Positions 17,344 to 25,954 of a stretch of DNA of 42,245 bases are shown here, piece by piece (within the stretch, counting starts at the first letter, position 1; the number at the start of each line of letters is the position of its first letter). The notes below the pieces were generated by a model. The model had not been told where the DNA came from. It saw nothing but the letters and a program-made list of their open reading frames with translations, and did no database searches. The stretch is from contig JAOESH010000015.1 of assembly GCA_028382005.1 (NCBI GenBank), forward strand, positions 1-42,245, written 5' to 3'. Source of the stretch: Pseudomonadota bacterium (GTDB taxonomy: Bacteria > Pseudomonadota > Alphaproteobacteria > Puniceispirillales > Marisalimonadaceae). The position numbers and the translations under genes were made by a program.

Positions 17344-17996
17344 TGAATTCAGACTTAAAAAATGTGGTAAAAGGGTGGGATAGAAACACTATTGCTTCAA
17401 AAATTGCTGATGATTTACCACATGCGTCATATGTAAATCTTGGGATAGGAATGCCTGAAATTGTTTCACAGCATATTAAGGAAGGTCGTGAAATTATATA
17501 TCATTCTGAAAATGGTTTGTTAGGAATGGGGCCTACTCCAAATGAAAACGAAATTGATTTAGATTTGATTAATGCAGGAAAAAAACCAGTTACAATTTTG
17601 CCTGGTGGAAGTTTTTGTCATCATGCTGATAGTTTTTCTATGATAAGAGGTGGACACATAGACTATTGTGTTCTTGGAGCTATGGAAGTTTCTATAAAAG
17701 GAGATCTTGCTAATTGGTCTACAGGTAAAGGTATTCCAGCTGTCGGTGGAGCTATGGATCTAGTTGCAGGAGCGAAAAATGTTTTTGTTATGACTCAACA
17801 TATAACAAAAGAAGGGAAACCTAAACTGGTTCAAAATTGCACTTTACCACTCACAGGTGCTGGTGTTGTATCGAGAGTTTATTCAGATTATGCAGTTATA
17901 GATATAACTAAAGAAGGATTTAAAGTTATTGATATGAATGAAAATATTTCAATTGACTATTTGCAAAACATAACTGATGGGAAAGTGTATCTCTAG
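17340..17996 (+). CDS. 3-oxoacid CoA-transferase subunit B
   Basis: 218 aa. The nucleophilic glutamate is Glu57 in HSENGLLGMGP, the conserved SENG motif of family I CoA-transferases. VNLGIGMPE near residue 32, LPGGSFCHHADSF near 90 and GAMDLVAGAKNVFVM near 140 are standard. It forms the catalytic half of the transferase with the upstream subunit, sharing an ATGA overlap. The acyl acceptor is not deducible. It ends six bases from the stop of the convergent RraA-like gene. Confidence 0.94.
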   Translation: MMNSDLKNVVKGWDRNTIASKIADDLPHASYVNLGIGMPEIVSQHIKEGREIIYHSENGLLGMGPTPNENEIDLDLINAGKKPVTILPGGSFCHHADSFSMIRGGHIDYCVLGAMEVSIKGDLANWSTGKGIPAVGGAMDLVAGAKNVFVMTQHITKEGKPKLVQNCTLPLTGAGVVSRVYSDYAVIDITKEGFKVIDMNENISIDYLQNITDGKVYL

Positions 17997-18002
17997 ATTT
18001 AA

Positions 18003-18707
18003 TTACTCTGTATAAACTACTTGGTCACTATTTAGATAATCCAAAGCTTTTTGAGAGATTTTAAGACCTTCAGACACTTGTTTGTCCATAGCATTTTCTA
18101 CTTCAACTATCCTTTCTAATTTACTAATAACCTCGTCAATTTTATTAAAAGGAACGACAGTAACCCCATCGGTATCAGCTACAATTATATCACCGCTATT
18201 AACAGTTTTGCCTCCAATATCAACAGAAAAGCCAATCTTTGCAGGGCCACTATTATACGGAGAGTTAGGATTTAAACCAGTACAGAAACAGTCTAAACCA
18301 GTGCTAATTACACCATTTAAATCTCTCATTGGGCCATCGGTTACAAGCCCTTTACCACCGTTATTTCTAATCATTCCAGCAATACGATCACCAACTGCTG
18401 CGGTTCCTTGAAATCCATTTACACAATTTATAACTATATCACCTTCTTGAATTTCACTTAAAGCGATTGCCATACCAAGCACATCTGCGGCCCCAGAAAA
18501 AACAGTCAATGCTGGGCCCACTATGTGGTTCACAGTTTTTCCAGGAATTGATAAAGGTTTAATTGTGGGGTCTAAAGCCGCGTAACCACTTAACGCATCA
18601 CAAATAAAGCTAGTTGGTATATCTTTGAAAGAATTAATTTGATTTTGGGAAGGTCTATTTCTACTTTTAGATTTTTTGATTTGTATCAATGGAGGATTTT
18701 CTATCAT
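18003..18707 (-). CDS. RraA family protein / putative 4-hydroxy-4-methyl-2-oxoglutarate aldolase
   Basis: 234 aa. The RraA/HMG-aldolase fold is recognised by GDIVINCVNGFQGTAAVGD near residue 95, the DGPMRDLNGV active-site segment (Arg-Asp pair for Mg2+ and substrate) and the C-terminal SGDIIVADTDGVTVVP. True aldolases cleave 4-hydroxy-4-methyl-2-oxoglutarate or oxaloacetate to pyruvate; other members inhibit RNase E. The catabolic surroundings favour an aldolase/decarboxylase. Divergent from the FMN dehydrogenase across 97 bp. Confidence 0.85.
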   Translation of the reverse strand: MIENPPLIQIKKSKSRNRPSQNQINSFKDIPTSFICDALSGYAALDPTIKPLSIPGKTVNHIVGPALTVFSGAADVLGMAIALSEIQEGDIVINCVNGFQGTAAVGDRIAGMIRNNGGKGLVTDGPMRDLNGVISTGLDCFCTGLNPNSPYNSGPAKIGFSVDIGGKTVNSGDIIVADTDGVTVVPFNKIDEVISKLERIVEVENAMDKQVSEGLKISQKALDYLNSDQVVYTE

Positions 18708-18774
18708 TAGTTAATCTTTCTAAGTTGTGTTTTTAATTTTATTACTATTATTTTAACTAATATTATTTTAAAAA

Positions 18775-18784
18775 TAACATGTTA
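18775..18784. promoter_or_regulatory. Palindrome TAACATGTTA in divergent RraA/FMN-dehydrogenase region
   Basis: A perfect 10-bp palindrome 20 bp before the dehydrogenase start. The same half-site reappears as a spaced dyad at 23490-23506. It could be an operator, but the evidence is slight. Confidence 0.25.
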
Positions 18785-18804
18785 AATATATTATTATTAT
18801 ATTA

Positions 18805-19998
18805 ATGGAGAAAGTTTTGTCTAGTTTAGTTGATAAATACCCAAGAGTTAGCGACATGGTTGGTGTTGCAAAAAGAAGAATGCCTCACTTTGCTGCAGAG
18901 TATTTATTCGCTGGAACAGGTTATGATGAAGCTTTAGAAAATAATAGAAAAGTATTTAATCAAATTTTCTTAGTTCCTCAATATCTTAAAGGTACCGTAA
19001 GTCCAAACTTAAAAACAAAATTGTTTGATTATGAATACGACGCACCTTTTGGTATGGCTCCTGTAGGAATGACGAGCCTGATGTGGCCAGGTGCTGAAAT
19101 AGCACTGTCTAAGATGTCTGTTAAGAATAATATACCCTTTTCTTTATCAACTGTTTCTTGCGCATCTGTTGAAGAAGTTGGAAAGCATTTGGACGGAAAT
19201 GGGTGGTTTCAACTTTATCCTCCTGCTGATAAAGCAATAAGGGATGACTTATTAAAAAGAGCTAAAAATTCTGGTTTTAAAACTCTAATCATTACCGCTG
19301 ATATACCAGCTTCTAGTAGAAGGGAAAGACTTCGAATGGCAGGTGTTTCTGTTCCTCCTAAAAATAATTTGAGAACTTTTTTCCAAGCAGCAATTTGTCC
19401 ATCTTGGTCAATAGGAACTTTAGTAAATGGCATTCCTGCTTTTGGTACGATGGATCAATATAGTGATGGTAGTTGGCATGGTAATGCGAAATCAAAAGCT
19501 GGTTTTGCTGGAAGTCAGATGCAACGTTATTTGGATTGGGATTATTTAAAAGAAGTTCGTGATATTTGGAAAGGACCAATTATTTTAAAAGGATTAATGG
19601 ATATTGACGATGCAGTTAAAACAACTAAGGTAGTTGACGCTATATATCTATCAAATCATGGTGGTCGTCAAATAGACATTGCACCAAGCCCATTACAGAC
19701 TTTGCCTGAAATTAGGAAAAAAGTTGGACTAAAGTTTCCAATAATTATTGACTCAGGTTTTTATTCGGGACAAGACATTAGTAAAGGCCTAATGCTTGGA
19801 GCAGATTTTGTTATGACAGGAAGACCTTTTATTATTGGATTGGCTGCATTAGGAGCTAAAGGAGCTAATCATGTTCATGATATTTTAAAAGATGAACTTT
19901 CAAATATTATGGAACAAGTATGTGCTAAAAACATTAAGGAATTAAAAAATCAAAAAGTTGTTTTAGGTAACGATTTTAAATTAAACAAGTTTAATTAA
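18805..19998 (+). CDS. FMN-dependent alpha-hydroxy-acid dehydrogenase/oxidase
   Basis: 397 aa, lactate/glycolate/mandelate dehydrogenase family (LldD-like TIM barrel). FMN- and substrate-binding segments are PFGMAPVGMTSLMWPGAE near residue 77, GWFQLYPP near 132 and SNHGGRQID with catalytic His285; DSGFYSGQDISKGLMLGAD and GRPFIIGLAALG close the barrel. It oxidises a 2-hydroxy acid to the 2-oxo acid. No ribosome site precedes the ATG at 18805; an alternative TTG at 18817 has GGAG at good distance, so the true start may be four residues later or the mRNA may be leaderless. The neighbouring ThDP enzyme could use the 2-oxo acid produced. Confidence 0.92.
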   Translation: MEKVLSSLVDKYPRVSDMVGVAKRRMPHFAAEYLFAGTGYDEALENNRKVFNQIFLVPQYLKGTVSPNLKTKLFDYEYDAPFGMAPVGMTSLMWPGAEIALSKMSVKNNIPFSLSTVSCASVEEVGKHLDGNGWFQLYPPADKAIRDDLLKRAKNSGFKTLIITADIPASSRRERLRMAGVSVPPKNNLRTFFQAAICPSWSIGTLVNGIPAFGTMDQYSDGSWHGNAKSKAGFAGSQMQRYLDWDYLKEVRDIWKGPIILKGLMDIDDAVKTTKVVDAIYLSNHGGRQIDIAPSPLQTLPEIRKKVGLKFPIIIDSGFYSGQDISKGLMLGADFVMTGRPFIIGLAALGAKGANHVHDILKDELSNIMEQVCAKNIKELKNQKVVLGNDFKLNKFN

Positions 19999-20001
19999 TT
20001 A

Positions 20002-21666
20002 TTACAAAGCACTAAAGCGTTTGCCAGGCAATACCATTTCCGACCCTGTTTTAATATGAAGTAAAGCAGGTAGGTTGTTTTGGGTTGTCCATTTGGTAGC
20101 TTCAATAAAAATATTATAAAAATCTTCAGTATTTTCTACCGTATATCCTTGACCACCCATAGCTTTAGCTAAATCACAAAAATTCGGATTAACTAAACCG
20201 GTATGTTTATATTTACCCTTATAACTTTTATGTTGATGCATTCTAATAGTGCCGTACATTTCATTATCAATTACCAGGACAATTACTGCAGCATTATATT
20301 GAACTGCTGTAGCAAACTCATTTTCAGTCATTTGAAAGCAACCATCACCTGCAAGAGCTATTACCATTTGATCTGGAAAACGTAATTTAGCAGCTATAGC
20401 AGCAGGAAGACCATACCCCATTGAGCCTGAAATAGGAGCAAGTTGAGTTCTAAGTTTAGTAAACCTAAATAATCTATGGCCCCAAACGGCATAATTACCC
20501 GCACCATTTGTAATGATAGTATTAGGTTCCAACTCTTTTCTTAAGGTTCTGAATGCAGATGTAAGATCAACCCCAGCGTTTGGAGCCTCAAGTGGCATGT
20601 CTCCCCAATCAATATAATCTTCATGAGCTTGTTTTGCATTTTCTTCTTTTGTGGGTGATGGTTTAGTATTTAGACCTTTTAAGGCGTTATTTAAGGCACT
20701 TACAAAATCTATAGGGTTTGAAGCAATTCCTAAGTGAGGATTATATATTCTTCCAATTTCTTCAGGTCCAGGATGTATGTGTACAATTTTTTTATCGTGG
20801 TCTGGAATACCAAAAAGTGAAAATCCTTGTGAAGGGTTCTCACTTAATCTGGCTCCAAGTAATACAATATAATCGCTCTCATTTATACGATTAATTAATT
20901 TTGGATTTACACCTAATCCTAGGTCTCCTCCATAATTTTTATGCAAATTATTAAAAAGACTTTGTCTTCTGTGAGATGTTAAAATTGATAATCCAAGCAT
21001 TTCCGAAATAGAAGCTAAGTCTTTTTCTGCTTCTTCAGACCAAATTGAGCCACCTAGAATAAGAAGAGGATTTTCTGCATCCTTAATTTCTTCAATGAAT
21101 TGTGCTAAATTTTTAGTAGATGGAGCCGATGAAACTTGATTAATGTAACTAGTTGCTTTTTTGTTAGTTTTCTCTGTTAGCATGTTTTCAGGTAATGCTA
21201 TTACTACAGGTCCAGGCCTACCTGACATAGCTGTATAGTATGCGCGAGAAACAATTTCAGGTAATCTATCAGCCTGTTGAACTTCAACTACTAATTTTGC
21301 CATACCACCATAAAATTGTTCATAGTCAACTTCTTGAAAAGCATCACGACCATACATTTCTTTACCAATTTGACCTACAAAAAGTATCATAGGTGTACTA
21401 TCTTGCTGTGCAATATGAATGCCTGAGGCTGCGTTGGTAGCTCCAGGTCCTCTTGTCACAAAAGCAATGCCTGGTCTACCAGTAAGCTTTCCATCTGCTT
21501 CTGCCATTATGGAAGCTGCACCTTCATGTTTGCATAAAATTGTCTCTATTGAAGTTTCTTGAAGACCATTCATCACTGATAAGTAGCTTTCACCCGGCAC
21601 ACAGTAAACTCTATCAACTTTTTGATTTTCTAATAATTCTACTAGCAGAGATCCGGCTTCTTTCAT
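20002..21666 (-). CDS. Thiamine diphosphate-dependent enzyme (acetolactate synthase-like)
   Basis: 554 aa with the three ThDP-enzyme domains: PYR (residues 1-165) with catalytic Glu48 in KHEGAA and FVTRGPGATNAASG, central domain ~190-330, and PP domain ~370-530 with the metal/ThDP motif GDG...N starting AGDGCFQMTENE. It decarboxylates or ligates 2-oxo acids; the substrate (pyruvate, oxalyl-, glyoxylate- or branched-type) cannot be fixed. It is last in an operon with the two AtuA-like genes, starting six bases after the 124-aa gene's stop. AAGGATT serves as ribosome site. Confidence 0.9.
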   Translation of the reverse strand: MKEAGSLLVELLENQKVDRVYCVPGESYLSVMNGLQETSIETILCKHEGAASIMAEADGKLTGRPGIAFVTRGPGATNAASGIHIAQQDSTPMILFVGQIGKEMYGRDAFQEVDYEQFYGGMAKLVVEVQQADRLPEIVSRAYYTAMSGRPGPVVIALPENMLTEKTNKKATSYINQVSSAPSTKNLAQFIEEIKDAENPLLILGGSIWSEEAEKDLASISEMLGLSILTSHRRQSLFNNLHKNYGGDLGLGVNPKLINRINESDYIVLLGARLSENPSQGFSLFGIPDHDKKIVHIHPGPEEIGRIYNPHLGIASNPIDFVSALNNALKGLNTKPSPTKEENAKQAHEDYIDWGDMPLEAPNAGVDLTSAFRTLRKELEPNTIITNGAGNYAVWGHRLFRFTKLRTQLAPISGSMGYGLPAAIAAKLRFPDQMVIALAGDGCFQMTENEFATAVQYNAAVIVLVIDNEMYGTIRMHQHKSYKGKYKHTGLVNPNFCDLAKAMGGQGYTVENTEDFYNIFIEATKWTTQNNLPALLHIKTGSEMVLPGKRFSAL

Positions 21667-21672
21667 TTTTTT

Positions 21673-22047
21673 TTAATCCTTAAATCTTTTTAAATATGGA
21701 GAATTTGAAGGTATCATATTCTCAGTTATTGGTAAAGTTAGCTCATTTAGTAAATGTGAAGATAAAGTTTTACCATGTCTATCTAATCTTAATGAACTAT
21801 TCACGCCACCGCCAAGTGCGTTTTGTATTACAAAATTAAGAGCTTTCAATCCAGGTAATTCATATCTATCAACTTTTGTTGCTCCTAAATGTTCAAATAT
21901 ATTTAAAACAGTCTCTTCTGTGGCTAAGTTATGTATTAAATCCCAACCATTATCTAAATATGCAATAAGTGATATGTTTGATACGTCTCCTTTATCCCCA
22001 GCTCTAGCATGAGCAATTGCATGAACAGGTAAATTTATTGTATTCAT
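21673..22047 (-). CDS. AtuA-like C-terminal (ferredoxin-fold) domain protein
   Basis: 124 aa. The opening VHAIAHARAGDKGDVSNIS and ALNFVIQNALGGGVNSSLRLD match the C-terminal domain of acyclic-terpene-utilisation protein AtuA, here a free-standing protein. It follows the DUF1446 protein after 16 bp and precedes the ThDP enzyme by six. GAGGTAATT gives a ribosome site. In longer relatives the two parts are fused, so the products probably form one complex. The biochemical function of this domain is not established to my knowledge. Confidence 0.82.
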   Translation of the reverse strand: MNTINLPVHAIAHARAGDKGDVSNISLIAYLDNGWDLIHNLATEETVLNIFEHLGATKVDRYELPGLKALNFVIQNALGGGVNSSLRLDRHGKTLSSHLLNELTLPITENMIPSNSPYLKRFKD

Positions 22048-22063
22048 AATTACCTCAATATTT

Positions 22064-23425
22064 CTATAAAATTCTTATTTTCACGTTTGGATCAACTAAG
22101 TGTCGATCTACTAAAATAGATGCTGTCGAAGACTGAGCTGTAACATATGCTCGAGCTCCTCCACCAGCTGCTGGTCCACAACAATATAATGACAAAACCT
22201 CATCGATCATTTGTTGAGCCTGCTCTTTATGAGGGTATATTGCTGAAGTCCTTACTCTATAATCACCATCATTTGTAAGTTCATAGGACGTTGTCTCATC
22301 CATAGAAAAATGAACAGAGCCAGCACCAATTATTTCTGTTCTTATTTGGCCTTGTAATCCTAAAATTTGTATTCTCTCATTAATTATATCTCCAGCAAGC
22401 TTAGCTCTGGCAAGAGCGTTTGGACCAGCATAACTAATTTCAGCCTCACCCATAAATCCATTATCACTACAAATAGTTGCTTTTAATTTCTCAGGCGGCT
22501 GTTTTCCAAGTCCCCCTTTAACGATAATTCTATTTGTACCGTCATCTTCTAATATTAAATGACTCATGTCAGCTGTTACATCAGGCACTAAATAACTTGA
22601 GGGGTCATGAGTTTCATACAACAACTGTTCTGTCACAGTACCTTTGCTAACTAACCCCCCTGTTCCATGAGGTTTAGTTATCACAAAAGATCCATCTTCG
22701 CTAAACTCTGCTATTGGAAAGCCTACATTTGCTAAATCGGGAACATCCTTAAAACCAGGATCAGCAAAATAGGCACCTGTTACTTGCGCACCACATTCTA
22801 AAAGGTGACCGCATATAGTTCCTGAACCAATTAAGTTGAGTTCGTTTGGTTTCCATTTATATTCATATAGCAAAGGTCCTAAAGCTAGTGCACTATCAAC
22901 TGTTCTACCAACCACAACTATATCTACGCCTTTTTCTAATGCATCTGCTATTGGTTGAGCGCCAAGATATACATTAGCTGCAGTTATTTTGTTATTAGAA
23001 AAGTCTAGACCTTCTACAGTAGGACTACTTAATATATCATCATTAGACATATACTCTAATAAGTCATCACCCAAGACCACTCCAATTTTAGGAGGTCTTG
23101 TGTTTTGTTTTTTTGCAATTTCAAGAATTCTTTTTGCCGCACCTAATGGATTTGCAGCACCTATATTTGAAATAATTTTAATATTATTTTCAAGACAATC
23201 ATTTAATATTGGTGTTATGTAAGAATCCAAAAATGGTGAATAACCTTCCTCGGGGTTCTTAATTCTAAACTGTTGAGCTATTGCTAAAGTTCTTTCTGCA
23301 AGAACCTCAAACATTAAATATTTTGGAGAATTTATTTTTTTAAATTCTCGGACAATTGGAATAGAAGCATCAAACCTATCCCCAGAAAATCCTGCTCCAC
23401 ATCCTATATAAACTTTTTTTTTCAT
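22064..23425 (-). CDS. Acyclic terpene utilisation AtuA family protein (DUF1446)
   Basis: 453 aa, the N-terminal DUF1446 part of AtuA. GCGAGFSGDRFDA at residues 9-21, EVLAERTLA near 40, SNIGAANPLGAA near 85, VVVGRTVDSALALGP near 170 and GPAAGGGARAYV near 425 are family hallmarks. AtuA is required for citronellol/geraniol catabolism in Pseudomonas but its reaction is unclear; many relatives occur far from terpene genes. It is first in a three-gene operon with its C-terminal partner and a ThDP enzyme. No carboxylase of the Atu pathway is seen in this window, so terpene use is not supported. Confidence 0.88.
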   Translation of the reverse strand: MKKKVYIGCGAGFSGDRFDASIPIVREFKKINSPKYLMFEVLAERTLAIAQQFRIKNPEEGYSPFLDSYITPILNDCLENNIKIISNIGAANPLGAAKRILEIAKKQNTRPPKIGVVLGDDLLEYMSNDDILSSPTVEGLDFSNNKITAANVYLGAQPIADALEKGVDIVVVGRTVDSALALGPLLYEYKWKPNELNLIGSGTICGHLLECGAQVTGAYFADPGFKDVPDLANVGFPIAEFSEDGSFVITKPHGTGGLVSKGTVTEQLLYETHDPSSYLVPDVTADMSHLILEDDGTNRIIVKGGLGKQPPEKLKATICSDNGFMGEAEISYAGPNALARAKLAGDIINERIQILGLQGQIRTEIIGAGSVHFSMDETTSYELTNDGDYRVRTSAIYPHKEQAQQMIDEVLSLYCCGPAAGGGARAYVTAQSSTASILVDRHLVDPNVKIRIL

Positions 23426-23489
23426 AATTATATCTTCTACAAAAGATTTTAAGTTTTTTATTATTTATACTTGATTAAAAATGATAACA

Positions 23490-23506
23490 TAACATTATAC
23501 ATGTTA
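23490..23506. promoter_or_regulatory. Inverted repeat TAACAT-N5-ATGTTA in divergent AtuA/SDR promoter
   Basis: Perfect 6-bp arms with a 5-bp spacer in the 119-bp region between the AtuA-type operon and the SDR gene. A place for a dimeric regulator shared by both; no regulator gene is adjacent. Confidence 0.35.
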
Positions 23507-23544
23507 ACAAATATATCTAGTCTTTAGTAAAAAAGGAAATGTGA

Positions 23545-24285
23545 ATGTCAAAAATAGCAATGGTAACTGGAGCCGGTACTGGAGTTGGTAGAAGAGTTTC
23601 AGAGGTGTTATCAAAAGAAGGTATTATTGTTTATTTAGTAGGAAGAAGAAAAGATAAATTACTCGAAACTCAAGAATTATGCTCAGGACAGACTGTAATA
23701 TTACAATGTGATGTTAGCGATCCAAAAGCTGTAGAAAATTCTTTCAAAATTATAGAAGAGAAGCATGCTAGAATTGATATTTTATTCAACAACGCAGGCA
23801 TAGGTGTTCCTGCTCAATCAATTGATGAAATGCCATTTGAAAATTGGAAGAGTGTAGTTGATATAAACCTTAATGGAATGTTTTTGTGTGCTAAATACGC
23901 ATTTGCTTTAATGCGAAAACAAAAGCCTCAAGGTGGAAGAATTATTAATAACGGTAGTGTATCGTCAGTGACACCAAGACCTGGTTCAATTCCATATACT
24001 GCAACTAAACATGCAGTCACAGGAATGACAAAGACAATATCTTTAGATGGAAGAAGCTATGATATAGCGTGTAGTCAAATTGATATAGGTAATGCAGAAA
24101 CACCTATGACAGCAAGAATGAAAGAGGGCGTACCTCAGGCAACTGGTGAAATGAGTGTTGAACCAGTTATAGATTCTATTCATATTGCAGAAGCAGTATT
24201 GTATATGGCTAAATTACCTGTAACAGTAAATGTATTAAATATGACAGTAATGGCAAATAAAATGCCTTTTGTTGGGAGAGGATAA
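23545..24285 (+). CDS. SDR family oxidoreductase
   Basis: 246 aa classical SDR. TGAGTGVG at residues 8-15 binds NAD(P), NNAGIG near 90, INNGSVSSVTPRPGS carries the catalytic Ser region and YTATK near 152-156 the Tyr/Lys pair. AAGGAAA lies before the ATG. It would oxidise or reduce a hydroxyl/keto group. Divergent from the AtuA-type operon and ending three bases from the convergent dehydrogenase. The substrate is unknown. Confidence 0.92.
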   Translation: MSKIAMVTGAGTGVGRRVSEVLSKEGIIVYLVGRRKDKLLETQELCSGQTVILQCDVSDPKAVENSFKIIEEKHARIDILFNNAGIGVPAQSIDEMPFENWKSVVDINLNGMFLCAKYAFALMRKQKPQGGRIINNGSVSSVTPRPGSIPYTATKHAVTGMTKTISLDGRSYDIACSQIDIGNAETPMTARMKEGVPQATGEMSVEPVIDSIHIAEAVLYMAKLPVTVNVLNMTVMANKMPFVGRG

Positions 24286-24288
24286 TAG

Positions 24289-25173
24289 TTACTTTAAATA
24301 TTTTTTAATTACTGGAAAGTATAAATCTTTATCACCTCTTTCGATGCTAGTTTGAAGAAGTCTTTCAGCTGTTTCAGCACCTGGTAATTTAACCTTAAGT
24401 TTGTTTCCTAACTCCAATGCATAAGACAAGTCTTTTAGTGCATACTCAGATGAAAAAGCTGGGGAAGGGAAGTTATCTTTTGCTATGCTTTTTAGTCCAT
24501 GATTTTTAAGTGCAAAACTGTCTCCAGAACATTTAGTTATATTATTAAATAGTTTCTCAACACTCATACCATATTTTTCTGCAATATTAGCAGCCTCACT
24601 AAGTGCAACTACTGTCTCAAAAAGTATCATATTATTCATTATTTTGGTTAATTGGCCAGACCCAACGTCTCCGCAATGCATTATATCTTCTCCTATTAAG
24701 TTAAAAACAGGTAGTAAATGTTTATAAGTATTTAAGTCTGACCCAACCATTATAGCAAGGGTTCCGTCAATTGCTGCTTGCCTAGTTTTTGCTATTGGAG
24801 CATCGGCAAAAAAAGAGTTTTTCTTTTTTATATTAATGTTTAATTTTACCATTAAGTCAGGTTGAGAAGTAGACATATCAACAATATATTTATTTGGTTT
24901 TATAACGGAAATCATGTCTTGTTTACCAAAGTACATTTCATTAACATAACTTCCTCCAGGAAGGCACGTTATAATTACATCAGATTTATCAAAAACCTCT
25001 TTAATGTCAGAAGCAATAATTGCTCCATGATTTTGTAAATCTTCTTCTTTACTTTGATTTAAGTCTTTTACAATGACTGACCACTTCTTGTTTTTGAGTA
25101 AGTTTTTGCTCATAGAGTTCCCCATAACACCTAACCCAATAAATCCAATCACATTAATTGTCTGATTTTTCAT
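24289..25173 (-). CDS. NAD(P)-dependent beta-hydroxyacid dehydrogenase (3-hydroxyisobutyrate dehydrogenase family)
   Basis: 294 aa. Rossmann motif GLGVMG at residues 13-18, the substrate-binding VDMSTSQPD near 102, and the catalytic-lysine segment GSGQLTKIMNNM near 178 are the family signatures; a C-terminal helical domain follows. Members oxidise 3-hydroxyisobutyrate or reduce tartronate semialdehyde. Its neighbours (aldolase, ThDP enzyme, 2-hydroxyacid dehydrogenase) would suit tartronate semialdehyde reduction, but this is inference. Divergent from the flavin reductase. Confidence 0.9.
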   Translation of the reverse strand: MKNQTINVIGFIGLGVMGNSMSKNLLKNKKWSVIVKDLNQSKEEDLQNHGAIIASDIKEVFDKSDVIITCLPGGSYVNEMYFGKQDMISVIKPNKYIVDMSTSQPDLMVKLNINIKKKNSFFADAPIAKTRQAAIDGTLAIMVGSDLNTYKHLLPVFNLIGEDIMHCGDVGSGQLTKIMNNMILFETVVALSEAANIAEKYGMSVEKLFNNITKCSGDSFALKNHGLKSIAKDNFPSPAFSSEYALKDLSYALELGNKLKVKLPGAETAERLLQTSIERGDKDLYFPVIKKYLK

Positions 25174-25291
25174 AATTCACCGTATTTATTTATTTATTTT
25201 AAAGTTACATCAATTATAAAAAAATATCCTATACTTTTCATTGATATTGTTTATTTTTAAGGAAAATTTATAAGTCTAATAGGAAAAAAAC

Positions 25292-25954
25292 ATGCATTAC
25301 GATACTATTAAAAATGAGCATAATTTACCTCACGACCCCTTTAAAGCAATAGTTGCACCACGACCAATAGGCTGGATAGGAAGTTGTTCTAAGTCAGGTA
25401 TTTATAATTTAGCCCCTTACAGCTACTTTAATGCAATTGCTGACAGGCCGCATTATGTTATGTTTTCTTCTGTAGACATAAAAGATTCAGTTAAAAACAT
25501 CGAAGAAACTGGGGAGTTTACTGTTTCGATTGCAACTGAAGAGCTGTTTGACCATATGAATGGTAGTTCTGTGCCAGCAGGACCAGAAGTTAATGAATTT
25601 GAACTAGCAGGTTTAAAGCCCCAAGTTGGTAAATTTGTTTCAGCTCCTTTTGTATCAGAGGCTGCTGCTGCTCTTGAATGTAAACATTGGAAAACTATAG
25701 ATCTTCCAAATGTAGATAGAGAAAAAGGCACAGGTAATTATGTTATATTTGGCCAAGTTGTAGGTATTTTTATAAATGATAAATTTATTAAAGATGGCCT
25801 TTTCAATGCTGCAGCTGCCCGACCTCTAGTGCGGTTAGGTTACATGGATTATGGAGTTGTTGGCTCTGAAAACACATTTACTAAAAACAGACCAAATTTA
25901 GGTAAAGATGGCAAACTAGAACCAGTGAAAGAATGGGATGGCATTTATAGATAA
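25292..25954 (+). CDS. Flavin reductase family (FMN-binding split-barrel) protein
   Basis: 220 aa. FKAIVAPRPIGWIGS at residues ~15-30, NLAPYSYFNAIADRPHYVMFSS and KDSVKNIEETGEFTVSIAT are the flavin-binding signature of the flavin reductase/DIM6 family. Members reduce FMN with NAD(P)H for a partner oxygenase or act on their own. AGGAAAAA precedes the ATG. The dioxygenase gene starts 17 bp before this gene ends, which suggests coupled expression, although PhyH enzymes normally need Fe(II), 2-oxoglutarate and ascorbate rather than reduced flavin. Confidence 0.9.
   Translation: MHYDTIKNEHNLPHDPFKAIVAPRPIGWIGSCSKSGIYNLAPYSYFNAIADRPHYVMFSSVDIKDSVKNIEETGEFTVSIATEELFDHMNGSSVPAGPEVNEFELAGLKPQVGKFVSAPFVSEAAAALECKHWKTIDLPNVDREKGTGNYVIFGQVVGIFINDKFIKDGLFNAAAARPLVRLGYMDYGVVGSENTFTKNRPNLGKDGKLEPVKEWDGIYR

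Noticed and set aside
20002-23425. Acyclic terpene (citronellol) utilisation cluster
   Set aside because: Only AtuA-type proteins are present; the carboxylase subunits and other Atu enzymes are not in the window.
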